This document shows, one piece after another, positions 12,101 to 36,379 of a stretch of DNA of 64,000 nucleotides. Where the stretch lies: positions 11,375,501-11,439,500 of the forward strand of contig CATNEN010000003.1 in assembly GCA_950097015.1 (NCBI GenBank), given 5' to 3'. The stretch comes from Macrostomum hystrix (Eukaryota > Platyhelminthes > Macrostomidae). The position numbers were made by a program, and so were the translations under genes. A model generated the notes under the pieces. That model was not told the DNA's origin, ran no database searches, and saw nothing but the letters and a program-made list of their open reading frames with translations. How positions within the stretch are numbered: the first letter of the stretch is position 1; each line of letters opens with the position of its first letter.

Positions 12101-15100
12101 TTTAAACGTGTTGTATATAGTTTTAAAGCATGCAGTATTTAAAACTATGCACGCATAGAATAAAAGTGAATTGTAAATTGGCAAAATTTTCCGGTAGAAA
12201 CAAAAATTATGCAAACTTAAACTCTCATTTTCGACCTACACACTAAAGGTAGCATAACGCAATAGTATGAGAATTCTTAAAGGAAGGAATAAGTTTGTTT
12301 TACCAGTCGTACAACTCACGGCCATATTTCACATTCCTCAATGATATAGCTCGATAGAACGGTAAACGTGAGCGAAGCGAAATGATTGATTAACGTGTGT
12401 ACTATAGGAACTGCTGGTTGAAGAGCAACTTTTCTTATACAACATAATATATTCTATTCTGAGAAAGGCATGCTAAAAATTCCACTTTTTGCAGATCCCT
12501 TATTTCAAATCGAAGTGAAACAGAAAAAGATTGTTGTCGTATTATGGACTCGACTACACATTTAATTTTTTCTAGGATTCTAGAGCTGTGTGCAATAGAA
12601 AGTATTAGAAACGTGGATACTGCTATATGCAACAAGCTATTCAAAAGAAAATATCGAGATCGAACTGAGCTATAAATAAGTAATGGGTGGCATTGCTTGC
12701 ACGAGTTTTCGTGTCTGTAGATGCGTATTTTTCAAGGAAAACATACGCGCTACTGCTAGAAATGCAAATATACTATATATATTTATTAGTTTCGAAAAAG
12801 CGATCGATAAGTCATTTTCATGAGGTCAGCGCACGTCTTAAAAACTAACCGCTTCAAAGAGGAGGACATGAGTTTTTCTGTGCCGTTTTGATGGTTGCTA
12901 ACTTAAACACTTAATGTGATAAACAGTCAAACACTAACTTGAAAAAAACTGTGGAATACAAAGCAGTAAAAAGCTATTGCTACTACTGAAAAGTAGTACG
13001 CATAGCGAAAGTAAAACAAAAAAAGAAATTTCGACTCATTAGGTCGTTGTTGTTGTACAAAGCGTAATGGATAACGTTTTATAAGCTGCTGGAGCAGTAC
13101 TGTTTAAAAATTGCTTTGAAGGATGTAATGTAACTTAGTTAAGTCAAGCAACATTTCTCAATTAATAGAATCAGGAAAAGCTCGTAATTTAAATTATAAT
13201 ACGGCAGAAGGTATTGAAAAAGATTTTGGACTAAAATAAAAAGTTATATTCATAAATTGTAGGAAAAAGTAGGATATGGTTATGTCTTACATAAAAGCAG
13301 TATATCTTTGGTTAACTACTTGTCCTTTGTGTCGCTCGCTAATTTGAAATCGAAAGTTTAAATGAAATTTATCTTTTGAATGTGCACCGTGACATTTCAA
13401 CCATTGGGCGTGTCCCTGAGCGTGTGGTCAGTTTGCTTTCTTTTGTTAAACGGTCTCTATTGGTCACATTAACAGTGATATTTATTTAGAACGTGCAAAC
13501 GCATTTTACAATAAGAATGTCCAAAATATTAGGTTCCATCCTTGATAAGTAAAATGATATTGTAACTTGTAAGTTCTAAGTACCAGTCTAAGTTAGGGCC
13601 TAGGCCTATCATGCTTTTAAATTTACAGATATTTAAAAATCCTGTTTATAAAATGTAAATTTTATTTTCAATGCAAAAATGACTATAGTTGCTTGACAGA
13701 TTTTTCAGTCCATCTTTTTTCTTCAAGTTGACTCTTGATACAAATGATAGCAATATTTTTTCGTAAAAAAATATAAGTTATGTTATTTTCAGTTCATTTT
13801 TGTTGTTCTACTCTAAATGAAATAATTACAAAGCTAATTAATGTAATAAATGTAGTTGTGGCTGCCACACTTTTGAATTTACCAACACGAAGATATAGTT
13901 GAAATTATTGAGATAATATGAGATTATTACATTACATTAATGTTTATTTGACGACAAGGAACTGAGTGACGAACTACGACAACAAACTTAATTGAGCGAC
14001 TTGATCCCTGAGAACGCCCCCCAGAAAAGATGTGGAAAACTGTTAAAATTATCAGCAGCTTAAATATTAGCATAACAAAGTATTAACATTAAAATACAGA
14101 AGATGGTTTGAATAATAGGTGGACATACATTATAAATTATGATTTATTTTAACAATTGCACTGTTTTGAGGGAAAGGGACAATTTCATTACATTAATGGT
14201 ACAGCAATTTATTGTGCTCTGTATTTTGGTTTATGTATGTATTCTATATATCAAAAGAAAATCTACATTTTTAGCTTGTCTTACTTTCATATTTTAACAT
14301 TTTTATTTTAAGTAAGTCATAGTCACAATTCACATGTCAGTGTGGCAAGTCAGAGTCAGGCTATAATGTTGATATTATTTGCAACTTATCTCCTAGCCTC
14401 CCCATCATTTATTAGCTAAATTTGGTAAAGCTACCCATTGGTTATTGTCAAAGTTGTCATATTCTTAATCAATTGTCATATCTAGACCAGATGATGACTG
14501 ACAAGTGGGATCTTTGCTTTTTTTCTGTGCACTTATTATATTAGGCCAATATTTAATTTCAACATAATTTTGTGCTTTTTATCTTTGCCCATGGCCATAG
14601 GAAATATAGTTTGTTTGTGTCATTACACAAGACATTAATTTTCAGTTTCTAGCAGTAAAATGAGAACCAGCATCAGCTAAGATAGAATCTGTTGTATCTA
14701 TGGATTAAATAAACAGCTATATATAGCCATTAGAAGTTCAACAGTATAGCTAGGCCTATGGCTATGTGATTGTCCATAGAATCTATAAACTAGGCTATGT
14801 ATAAGTCCTATAACACATGTTTTATATGCCCCTATATATGTTATATGCATATTAAAAGCCCTATAGCTGCTGTAATAGTAAGTATAGATTATATCAAACC
14901 CACTAGATGGTTTTAAGAATTGTTTTTATAGTCACTATTTTGACACTTGTTCTTTAATTAGGGAGAACTCAAAACTGGAATACTTTGTTAATTCATTGAA
15001 ATTAGTATGTAAAGCAAGTGAATATTTTGAATTTCCAGGTTCCACTTACAACCAAATCAGTATTTTGATCAAATCGGCTTTCAAATTTGACATCTAGCAT

Positions 15101-15155
15101 CAGTTCTCAAAGAATTGAGTTTAAGTCAGGCAGGACTGCCTAGCTGATATTTGAC
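12101..15155. other. AT-rich 5' flank of PACSIN
   Basis: Three kilobases without a recognisable exon on either strand. It should hold the promoter and any 5' noncoding exon of PACSIN. A possible 3' splice site (TTTCCAG) lies near 15040. No regulatory motif can be called with confidence. Confidence 0.5.
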
Positions 15156-28559
<13,404 letters not shown>

Positions 28560-29204
28560 GCAGGCTACTGTGCGCGGCAGACTAAATCAACTCAAAATCT
28601 ACGTGTGTGTCAGTGTGTTAGATATTATGTATGTTCAAATAACTCATTTGTAAAGTCCGTATTCACGTATTGTCATCGATATATCAGATATGGATACAAA
28701 AGCATCTCCAATTGCTACTATTGAGCACGCTAAACTAGCTCGTACTAACACATTTGTATTTTGTGCAGCCATTTTGTGTTTCCATTTTTATTACTTTTTT
28801 ATTTTCTAAAGATAATACTGATCGCATTCGAAAAAATTTGTTAACTGTTTAACTTGTTTAAATTTTATTTGTCTGGCACAAGTTTTATTATTTTGAGGTT
28901 TAAATTTCTTTCGTTATTATTTCGGAATCTTTTATCGAGCGATGATTTTATGTTTTTTATTGTATTGCAGTGTGCTGCCAAACGTTTTTGGTATTTTTAT
29001 TTCCATACTCATGATTATTGCGTAAATTAAACGTACAGCTGAAATTTACATCGCTTTGAAAACGTAATTCGCAATTACGGGTTTCGCTGCCTAATAGTAG
29101 TTCCTAACTGCAAACTAAAATTGTTTCGTTTGTTATAAACGAATGTTATCTGTTTAGCTTGTTCGCTCTCCACGATCATTGGCCATGCATGTGATCGGAC
29201 GAAA
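28560..29204. other. PACSIN 3' flank / probable 3' UTR
   Basis: AT-rich sequence directly after the PACSIN stop codon. No other gene recognised; no single poly(A) signal can be chosen. Confidence 0.4.
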
Positions 29205-29975
29205 AACACCGCCACCTCACTCCCTGACAATGACACAGCCACTTCACTAGCTGACCAATGACACAGCCACTTCACTAGCTGACCAATGCCACAACCACCT
29301 CACTCCCTGACCAATGACACAGCCACCTCACTTCCTGACCAATGACACAGCCACCTCACTCCCTATCCAATGCCACAACCACCTCACTCCCTGACCAATG
29401 ACACAGCCACCTCACTTCCTGACCAATGACACAGCCACCCCACTCCCTATCCAATGCCACAACCACCTCACTCCCTGACCAATGACACAGCCACCTCACT
29501 CCCTATCCAATGCCACAACCACCTCACTCCCTGACAAATGACACAGCCACCTCACTTCCTGACCAATGACACAGCCACCCCACTCCCTATCCAATGCCAC
29601 AACCACCTCACTCCCTGACCAATGACACAGCCACCCCACTCCCTATCCAATGCCACAACCACCTCACTCCCTGACCAATGACACTGCCACCTCACTTCCT
29701 GACCAATGACACAGCCACCTCACTCCCTATCCAATGCCACAACCACCTCACTCCCTGACAAATGACACAGCCACCTCACTTCCTGACCAATGACACAGCC
29801 ACCCCACTCCCTATCCAATGCCACAACCACCTCACTCCCTGACCAATGACACAGCCACCTCACTTCCTGACCAATGACACAGCCACCCCACTCCCTATCC
29901 AATGCCACAACCACCTCACTCCCTGACCAATGACACAGCCACCTCACTTCCTGACCAATGACACAGCCACCTCCT
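29205..29975. repeat. 28-bp minisatellite with 84-bp higher-order repeat
   Basis: About 27 copies of a 28-bp unit containing CCAATGACACAGCCACCTCA. Three variant monomers (CTTCCTGA; CCCCACTCCCTAT; TGCCACAACC) repeat in order, giving an 84-bp higher-order period. It lies downstream of PACSIN. Confidence 0.93.
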
Positions 29976-30389
29976 TGAACAATCAGACAGCCAGCACAAT
30001 CCCGGGACCAGCAACACAGTTAACTCGCTTAGTCGTAACGTTTACTTTTTTGCCTTTAGGCTACAAGTCCTTGCTTGCTATATTGTTTTTTTTCTTGTCC
30101 TGCGTATGGACCTAACGACATCATGATATGTGGATTATATATTTTTCCATTTTCGACATAACATGTATTGATTTTCTAGCTTCACTTAAAGAGTAAATTA
30201 ATTTTATATCAAGTAATATTAATCGCTTATGCACCCGCCGCACGAATGCCTTAGTTAATTAACCCCACTTAACATTAATGAAAGTGACTAAGTAAATGTC
30301 ACAATACCACACCTAGTGCGTTTTAGTTCAGAAATTTCAGATGTTTTTAATCATATTCTTGGCAAATTGATCTTTATCATTCTTTTTTA
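29976..30389. other. AT-rich spacer, no gene seen
   Basis: No exon, RNA gene or repeat recognised. Confidence 0.5.
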
Positions 30390-30728
30390 TTACATTACAG
30401 AATACTGGTAAAAATATTTCCTTCCTAGCTCAACATTGGGATTTAGAATTGTCAGAAAAGCAGCAATTTTTGCTTTTAAATTTAGTCCTGTTGCTAATGC
30501 TGCAATGGTTTGCATTAGGAGTCCTTGGGATCGAGGATCAGATGGTGGAACATCCAAGCCATGCAATTCGGACTGCTAATTCAGCCTGACACATTATGGA
30601 TTTACCAGTGAAAAACTAAATGGGACATTTGCTAGCATGAAAATGACAGTAAATTGATGACCACCAACCTCATTTGCCATAAGTCTCAACAGGGTTTGGT
30701 GAATGGTTGAGAGTACAAATGGAGACAT
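30390..30728 (-). pseudogene. Unrecognised ORF remnant or gene with a 30-nt intron
   Basis: From an ATG at 30728 one minus-strand frame reads MSPFVLSTIHQTLLRLMANE onward to FSFSLVNP. It meets TAA and TAG ten codons or less apart, then resumes in the same frame (SDPRSQGLLMQTIAALATGL ... NPNVELGRKYFYQYSVM) to a TAA at 30390. An AATAAA overlaps the flank right after. Either two nonsense changes (both one C-to-T step from Gln codons) killed it, or a 30-nt GTAAAT...TTAG intron removes both stops in frame. The flanking reading is protein-like in amino-acid choice, but I recognise no family. Confidence 0.35.
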
Positions 30729-31467
30729 TGTTAGTATTATGTCAGTAGAATTATGATATAATCCTATTTTTATATTTTTTGATTGTTATCTCTATGGACT
30801 TTTAAAAAGGGGCCACCATACTTAAAGCTTGCAGTTCTGATTTTTTATAAGCATATTGACATATTGTTGTTTTTCACAAGTCACAAATCATCCACTGTTT
30901 GAAAGACAGTGAGTATACACAATTAGTTTAATAATATTAATATAATATTTGTCATATTGAAATACTTAGGTCAAAATTTTTTGCACATTACTTCAAATTT
31001 TAAATTCAGTAAAAAATAAGAAAGTAGTTCTTTACTGAGGAAAGAAACATGTACTGACTTAAGAAAAAATATGTTTAACTAGTTTTTACTTTGTTTATTT
31101 ATTTACTTAAAAATGGTACATGTGCTACAAAAATGAAGTCACTTTCAGATTAAATTTTTTTGACAGTTTTTCAGTGGATTTTAGATGATAAGTAATAAAT
31201 TTCTATTTAAATATAAGGGTCAGTTTTCTGTAGTAAAAAACAGAATGTGAGTATGGTCAATAATATTGCATAATGCAGACAATGAGACTGTAGAAAGAAG
31301 CAGAATTAATTTAATTTCACTAAAATCTTATTGGTATATATACAAGGTAAAAGTTTAAAATCAATCAGCTGAATGAAAATTCATCATTTTTAGTTAAACA
31401 ACTAACACAAAGAACATTGTCCTTTTAACCAAATAAAAACATTTGTATAAAATAAAATAGATCATAA
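30729..31467. other. AT-rich spacer, no gene seen
   Basis: No exon or repeat recognised. It includes the 3' flank of the minus-strand gene that ends at 31468. Confidence 0.5.
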
Positions 31468-32354
31468 TCAACAATTCTCCTTCACAATATACCAATCAAT
31501 GGTCCGAGTCCAGTCATACACTTCACCAGCTGAGAATAATTGATCCATCAACATGAGAGCTTCCACTGTGGTAGATGGACAAAACATTGGAGAGGCTGTT
31601 CCATTGCTGTAAAATTTTAGTTTGATTAAGAAATATTATTTAGTAGGGACACTTTTGAGTTTAAAGATATAAAGTAAGTTTTTTATCATATTCTTACCAA
31701 TTGATAAAACTGGTACATAGATAGCCTGTGTGTTTAGCATAGTTGTAGACCATGGCAACTGAATCTTTGCCCTGGATGGCAACAGCAGTTCCTGAGACTC
31801 GAGATTTAGACTTAGTCTAAAAATATTAGAGTGTGAGTGACATAACTTTATTGATAAAATGAAATAAATAGGCCTAAATCACAAAATAACCACCAATATA
31901 GTTTTTTTCTTGGAAATAAAAGAGAGAACTCTGAGTCTGAACAGCTATGGTAATAAATTAATATTTTTTTCCTACACATTGACATAATATAATAATAACT
32001 GTGAATGGAATGGTAAATTCTTGAAATAAATAAATTTGTACTTGGCTGATCTACTGAGTGGAATAACTAGTAAGACCATGTTACAGACACTAGGCCTAAG
32101 CAAATATAATTTAGCTAGGCGTAGCTAGTATGACTTACCAATAAAACAGGAAGACTTTTGAGAGTCTTGATTCCAACAATCTTGAAACCTTTGCACTCTA
32201 GATATTGCACTACACTTCCAATACTTTGATTGCGTGAATTCAATGGAAAAATACAACATGTTATCTCCTTGTCAGGATCAGTCTTGTTATTAGAATGAGG
32301 GAAAACATCAAAACGTTCGAGAAGGTAACTGACTGTGTGCAAAAGTGTAAACAT
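31468..32354 (-). CDS. Three-exon gene, weak NDP-kinase-like similarity
   Basis: Exons on the minus strand are 32139-32354, 31698-31816 and 31468-31606. They join in consistent phases (0, then 2) with GTAAG donors and TTTTAG/TTACAG acceptors, giving 157 residues. The segment ITCCIFPLNSRNQSIGSVVQ followed by GFKIVGIKTL resembles the first strand and helix of NDP-kinase (NME) domains, as in NME7. Later parts (SGTAVAIQGKDSVAMVYNYA; SPMFCPSTTVEALMLMDQLF) sit where that fold would continue. The catalytic His motif is not evident, so an inactive NME-like domain or an unrelated small protein are both possible. The gene structure is well supported; the family call is weak. Its introns are short and free of minisatellites. 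Confidence 0.65.
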
Positions 32355-32774
32355 TTTTCTTTTTTGATTAAGCTAATAACTGTTTTCTAAAAACTGTAGG
32401 CTAAAATTGATGTTGCAGAAGTAGCGCACAAAGTGAAAAGAATTAGCAAGTTTAAAGTTAAGTGGTCAACGAAATAACTTAAATAAGTATCACTCCAGAG
32501 AAAATTAGTCTCAAAGTATTAAAATTTTTGTCTTAAGCAAAGCAAAGCTAATGCATGCTGTTCTAAGAAAGACATACTTTTGAATTTGAACTAAGAAAGA
32601 AACAAACGTAACATACTTAAACTTGTAATTTATACCAGGATAGTCTATATCATTATATTTATGTATTTGCCACTAAGACGCACATTAAATCGTCAAAAAT
32701 GCAAGGGGCTATTTGAACTCTGTCTATTCTTCGAATTCTGTCTAGCAATTTAGCTTTGTTGGTTTTCTTATGTT
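32355..32774. other. 5' flank between the NDPK-like gene and the LTR element
   Basis: AT-rich, presumably the promoter region of the minus-strand gene at 31468-32354. The LTR element is inserted about 420 bp upstream of its start codon. No motif called. Confidence 0.45.
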
Positions 32775-33146
32775 TGTAACACGTTGAAGTTGCCGGTGGC
32801 CGCTTTGAATTATAAACAACGCAACTCCAACGGTTACAAGGCCGAATACGAGCAATTAACCCACCGAGCGCCCTCGGGCTGGCCGCCAATCATTATTAAG
32901 TGTATTTATTATATATCGAGCCAATCAGCATACAGTATAAGAGTTCGCGATGACAGTGCGCTATTTAAATGTATCATACTGTAAAACAAATGCGACTACA
33001 GTAAAATACCATACAAGCGACACAGCGAGAGAAAGTACAGTACAAATACAGTATAGAATAATATAATAACATCGCGAACAATAAAATATGAAATGTAAAA
33101 TACAAATAATATACATATTTAAAAGTAGCAGGAGCATCATACTACA
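32775..33146 (-). repeat. LTR (3' LTR in element orientation)
   Basis: 372 bp, TGT...ACA termini. Left end at the TGTT target duplication, right end next to the polypurine tract. In element orientation it contains TATA-like (CTCTTATACTG; GATATATAATAAA) and AATAAA motifs. Confidence 0.9.
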
Positions 33147-33161
33147 TTACCCTCCCCTACC
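33147..33161 (-). other. Polypurine tract
   Basis: On the minus strand GGTAGGGGAGGGTAA directly precedes the 3' LTR, the position from which plus-strand DNA synthesis is primed in LTR retrotransposons. Confidence 0.75.
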
Positions 33162-33774
33162 AAAAATCAATGTCCTCATTGATATAAAATAACGATAGGA
33201 CGAGCTACAGAGGCTGGGAGATCTATGTGGAGTATTAGAGGAGATTAAAAACATTGGAATGACAACTGTGAATTATTTTTGAACGGCGAACATTACAAAG
33301 ATAAAATATTATCTGCAACTACGAGTGCATGTACATGTAACACTGGCATAAGGAAGCTGCCACCAAAGCACAACTGCACTATTACTGCGATAGGCAGGGC
33401 TGAGCGCAAAAAAAACTCTCGCAGACAAACACGCGCACTATACGTGCATCCAGTAGTATACAGTAGCACTGACACTGAACTGCAACGCATTCGCGACAAG
33501 ACACCACAAAGACTTCAACACAGCCACTGAACTGCATGACCGTCAAAAGTGAAAAATCGATGCAATGATTGTTGACATGCTCGAGATTCACTTCTGGTGT
33601 CGCAAGGGGACGAAGATGCAGCAAAACAAAATATAGACGCTTAACAATACTGTAGGAAAAATATTGGTAATCATCTACATGTACATGTACACTATATATA
33701 AAGAGAGAAATAAAACTGGTCCGCCAGGCAATGCGATCAGTAATTAAGGGGCGGGCAAAGCAGAGCTCAGGTGA

Positions 33775-34956
33775 TCAGCGGACACAGGTGATCAAGCCGC
33801 CGCCCGGGTCATGTAAGCTTCGTGCCTGCGCCGCGCAGCAACGGCTTTCGGTCCACGGCTGCTCCCAGAAGCCGCAGCTGCCTCTTCCATCGGGGACACA
33901 GCCGCTGAGCCAAGCAGCAGGGCGCAGCTGTCCACGGGCTCGAGCTCGATGTCGCTGACGACAATGGGGCGCCGCTGATGCCAGGGCGGACTGCATGCGC
34001 CGCCGCCTCCGATGCCGATGCCATCGACGGCGCCGATGTGGACTCTGCAGTTCGGGCGGCCGGTGGCCTCGGTGGCGATGCGCTGCCTTGCACTTGCTCC
34101 GCTCGCCTGCCTGGTCATGTCGCTGCTGTGCATCGCTGCCGCAATTGTTCCGAGGGGGCGAGCTGCCCTTTTCATTGTAGTTCAGGCTGTCAAAGATGGC
34201 GCTCGGCTTGATTGTGGCGGTGGCCGGCACGGACTCGGCCGTGGTCGGCATGGACTGCTTGACGGTGACCAGCGCAGACTCATCCGTGGCCAGCGGTGTT
34301 TTCGCGTTGGCCTGCATTGGCTTAGCAGTGGCCCGCACGGGCTCAGGAGTGGGCGCTGACTCAACGTTGATCTTCGTGGACTGGACAGCGACCGGCGCAG
34401 ACTCGTCCGTGGCCAGCGGTGTCTTTGCGTTGGCCGGGGTGAGCTCAGCAGGGGCCGGCGCAGGCTCAACAGTGATCGACGCTGACTCGACGTTGGCCGG
34501 CACTGACTCAAAGGTGCTCACGTCGGCCGCCTCAGAGCTGACAGTGACAGCCTCGGTCTGGGTGCTGGCTGCGTTGGTCTCCTTGCGGGCAACAGCAGCG
34601 CGGAGGCATGGGCGCAAGCTGGTCCTTTGCAGGTCCGGCATGGCGCACTGGCGCATGCGGCAGGCCGACTGACCAGTGTAGTGGCTGCACTTGTGCCTGC
34701 CCAGGCAGATGTCGCACCGGCCACAATCCAATTTCCTCTTGCACGGGACACAGCTGCCGCACTGCCGTCCAGAGGCTCCGTCGTCCAGGTCGTCGGCAGC
34801 AGCGACCCCGTTTGCGATTTCGTCGACGACATCGTCATCCGACTCCCAGTTGTCGTCGCTCGAGTCAGAGTCCGACTGATCCGAGCTTTCGTCGTCCCAG
34901 TCGGAGTCGTCGTCTACCAACACTGGTCCCGAGGCTCGTCCTGGCGTGGTCGCCAT
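33775..34956 (-). CDS. CXXC zinc-finger protein of the LTR element
   Basis: The ORF starts at ATG 34956, two bases inside the internal region, and its start overlaps the primer-binding site. An acidic Asp/Ser-rich stretch covers residues 14-60. A CXXC-type zinc finger covers about 64-104, with CGSCVPC, CGRCDIC and two later Cys (SACRMRQC), eight Cys in the order known from CFP1, MLL and DNMT1. That family binds unmethylated CpG through a KFGG-containing loop; KFGG is absent here, so CpG binding is uncertain. Residues about 125-260 are low-complexity Ala/Pro/Thr/Glu with an internal duplication around AKTPLATDESA. After about 34165 this frame turns Arg/His-rich while another minus frame (34175-33792) gains more ordinary composition, suggesting a frameshift or overlapping reading. 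The region is much richer in G+C than its surroundings. No Gag or Pol domain recognised. Confidence 0.72.
   Translation of the reverse strand: MATTPGRASGPVLVDDDSDWDDESSDQSDSDSSDDNWESDDDVVDEIANGVAAADDLDDGASGRQCGSCVPCKRKLDCGRCDICLGRHKCSHYTGQSACRMRQCAMPDLQRTSLRPCLRAAVARKETNAASTQTEAVTVSSEAADVSTFESVPANVESASITVEPAPAPAELTPANAKTPLATDESAPVAVQSTKINVESAPTPEPVRATAKPMQANAKTPLATDESALVTVKQSMPTTAESVPATATIKPSAIFDSLNYNEKGSSPPRNNCGSDAQQRHDQAGERSKCKAAHRHRGHRPPELQSPHRRRRWHRHRRRRRMQSALASAAPHCRQRHRARARGQLRPAAWLSGCVPDGRGSCGFWEQPWTESRCCAAQARSLHDPGGGLITCVR
34938..34955 (-). other. Primer-binding site, tRNA-Arg type
   Basis: Two bases after the 5' LTR the minus strand reads TGGCGACCACGCCAGGAC. Its complement would be a tRNA 3' end finishing CGTGGTCG-CCA, typical of animal tRNA-Arg (from memory of tRNA families). 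It overlaps the ATG of the internal ORF. Confidence 0.7.
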
Positions 34957-34957
34957 T

Positions 34958-35329
34958 TGTAACACGTTGAAGTTGCCGGTGGCCGCTTTGAATTATAAAC
35001 AACGCAACTCCAACGGTTACAAGGCCGAATACGAGCAATTAACCCACCGAGCGCCCTCGGGCTGGCCGCCAATCATTATTAAGTGTATTTATTATATATC
35101 GAGCCAATCAGCATACAGTATAAGAGTTCGCGATGACAGTGCGCTATTTAAATGTATCATACTGTAAAACAAATGCGACTACAGTAAAATACCATACAAG
35201 CGACACAGCGAGAGAAAGTACAGTACAAATACAGTATAGAATAATATAATAACATCGCGAACAATAAAATATGAAATGTAAAATACAAATAATATACATA
35301 TTTAAAAGTAGCAGGAGCATCATACTACA
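34958..35329 (-). repeat. LTR (5' LTR in element orientation)
   Basis: Second 372-bp copy, reading identical to 32775-33146. TGTT target duplication follows at 35330-35333. Confidence 0.9.
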
Positions 35330-35333
35330 TGTT

Positions 35334-35714
35334 GCTACATCCAGATTGTTTTGATGTTTTTGATGTGCTATTCTGCGAATTCGACAATATTGTACGGCCA
35401 GTTGTGATCTTTTAAACTCTTGAAGTTTAAAGCACTGTATAGTTTATACAACACTGTTCTAGAAACTCACAATGGTGTTTGGCAAGTTTGAACTAGCTAT
35501 ATTTATGTCCAAACAAGTCTTCGTTAACTACACAACATATTATGCCTTTTTATAATAATGCGAGTTTGATACTAGGCGCGTGGGGGTGAATTAAACTTTT
35601 ACAGTGCTATCCCGTATAAATAATACTTGCCTAAGCTAGAACACACTTCGATCAATATAATTGATGAGTGACTTATTCTTGCTGCCTAGCTGTGGTGGAT
35701 TGGAGTAATGATTC
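35334..35714. other. AT-rich spacer, no gene seen
   Basis: Sequence to the right of the LTR element. No exon or repeat recognised. Confidence 0.5.
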
Positions 35715-35968
35715 CTGCAGGTAAAATTGATCGATTAGAGTGACAGATTCCCGGTCATTGATCGATTGGAGTGACAGATTCCCGGTCATTGATGGCTTGG
35801 AGTTAATTATTCCTGGGGGTCATTGATGCATTGGATTGACAGATTCATGGTCATTGATGGATTGGAGTGACAGATTCATGGTCATTGATGGATTGGAGTG
35901 ACAGATTCATGGTCATTGATGGATTGGAGTGACAGATTCATGGTCATTGATGGATTGGAGTGACACAT
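35715..35968. repeat. 31-bp minisatellite, short array
   Basis: About eight copies of a 31-bp unit containing GATTGGAGTGACAGATTCAT followed by GGTCATTGATG. The first copies differ (CCCGG, CTGGGGG); the last four are nearly identical. Confidence 0.9.
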
Positions 35969-36379
35969 TGAGTGAATTTATCTAATCTTTTGAGATGTAC
36001 GTGGCATCACTGTACCACAATTATGAACCTCAAACTCAATAGCTGTGTGCCTACTCTATTTAGTCTCCACTTTTCATCATTGATTACCCTACTCATATCA
36101 GAGTGTCTGTATCGCAGTGTAAAAATTTATGTAATAATGCTCAAAATCCTCACAGGTTCAATTTAAAATGGACAAAAATAAACTGCATCAGAAGTGTCAA
36201 GTTTAGCAAGAGGTTTAAATTATTCCTTTAAGTAAAGATTTGCAAGCAAGTAAAGTGCTTTAGTGAGTTCAAAAGTGCAGCTCGTATATTTAACGCAAAA
36301 GACGGGGGACATTGCTGAGTTTGTACAACCCAACGGTCTTGAGAACACAGTCCTGAGACAGGGCTTGAATTTGAGCAAC

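Larger units (their letters stand above)
32775..35329 (-). mobile_element. Non-autonomous LTR retrotransposon carrying a CXXC zinc-finger ORF
   Basis: Two 372-bp direct repeats (32775-33146 and 34958-35329) begin TGT and end ACA and read as identical. The 4-bp TGTT at 32771-32774 and 35330-35333 is a perfect target-site duplication. A tRNA-Arg-like primer-binding site and a polypurine tract show transcription on the minus strand. The internal 1,811 bp has no reverse transcriptase, integrase or protease; its one substantial ORF encodes a CXXC-type finger. The element must therefore move using enzymes supplied in trans, most likely by a Ty3/Gypsy-type element, given the 4-bp duplication (inference). 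Identical LTRs imply a recent insertion. Confidence 0.88.

Noticed and set aside
33279..33530. Plus-strand 83-codon frame in the LTR element interior
   Set aside because: Antisense to the element, no homology or conserved motif, ordinary length for chance.
33978..34970. Several plus-strand frames opposite the CXXC ORF
   Set aside because: Shadows of a GC-rich coding region on the other strand.
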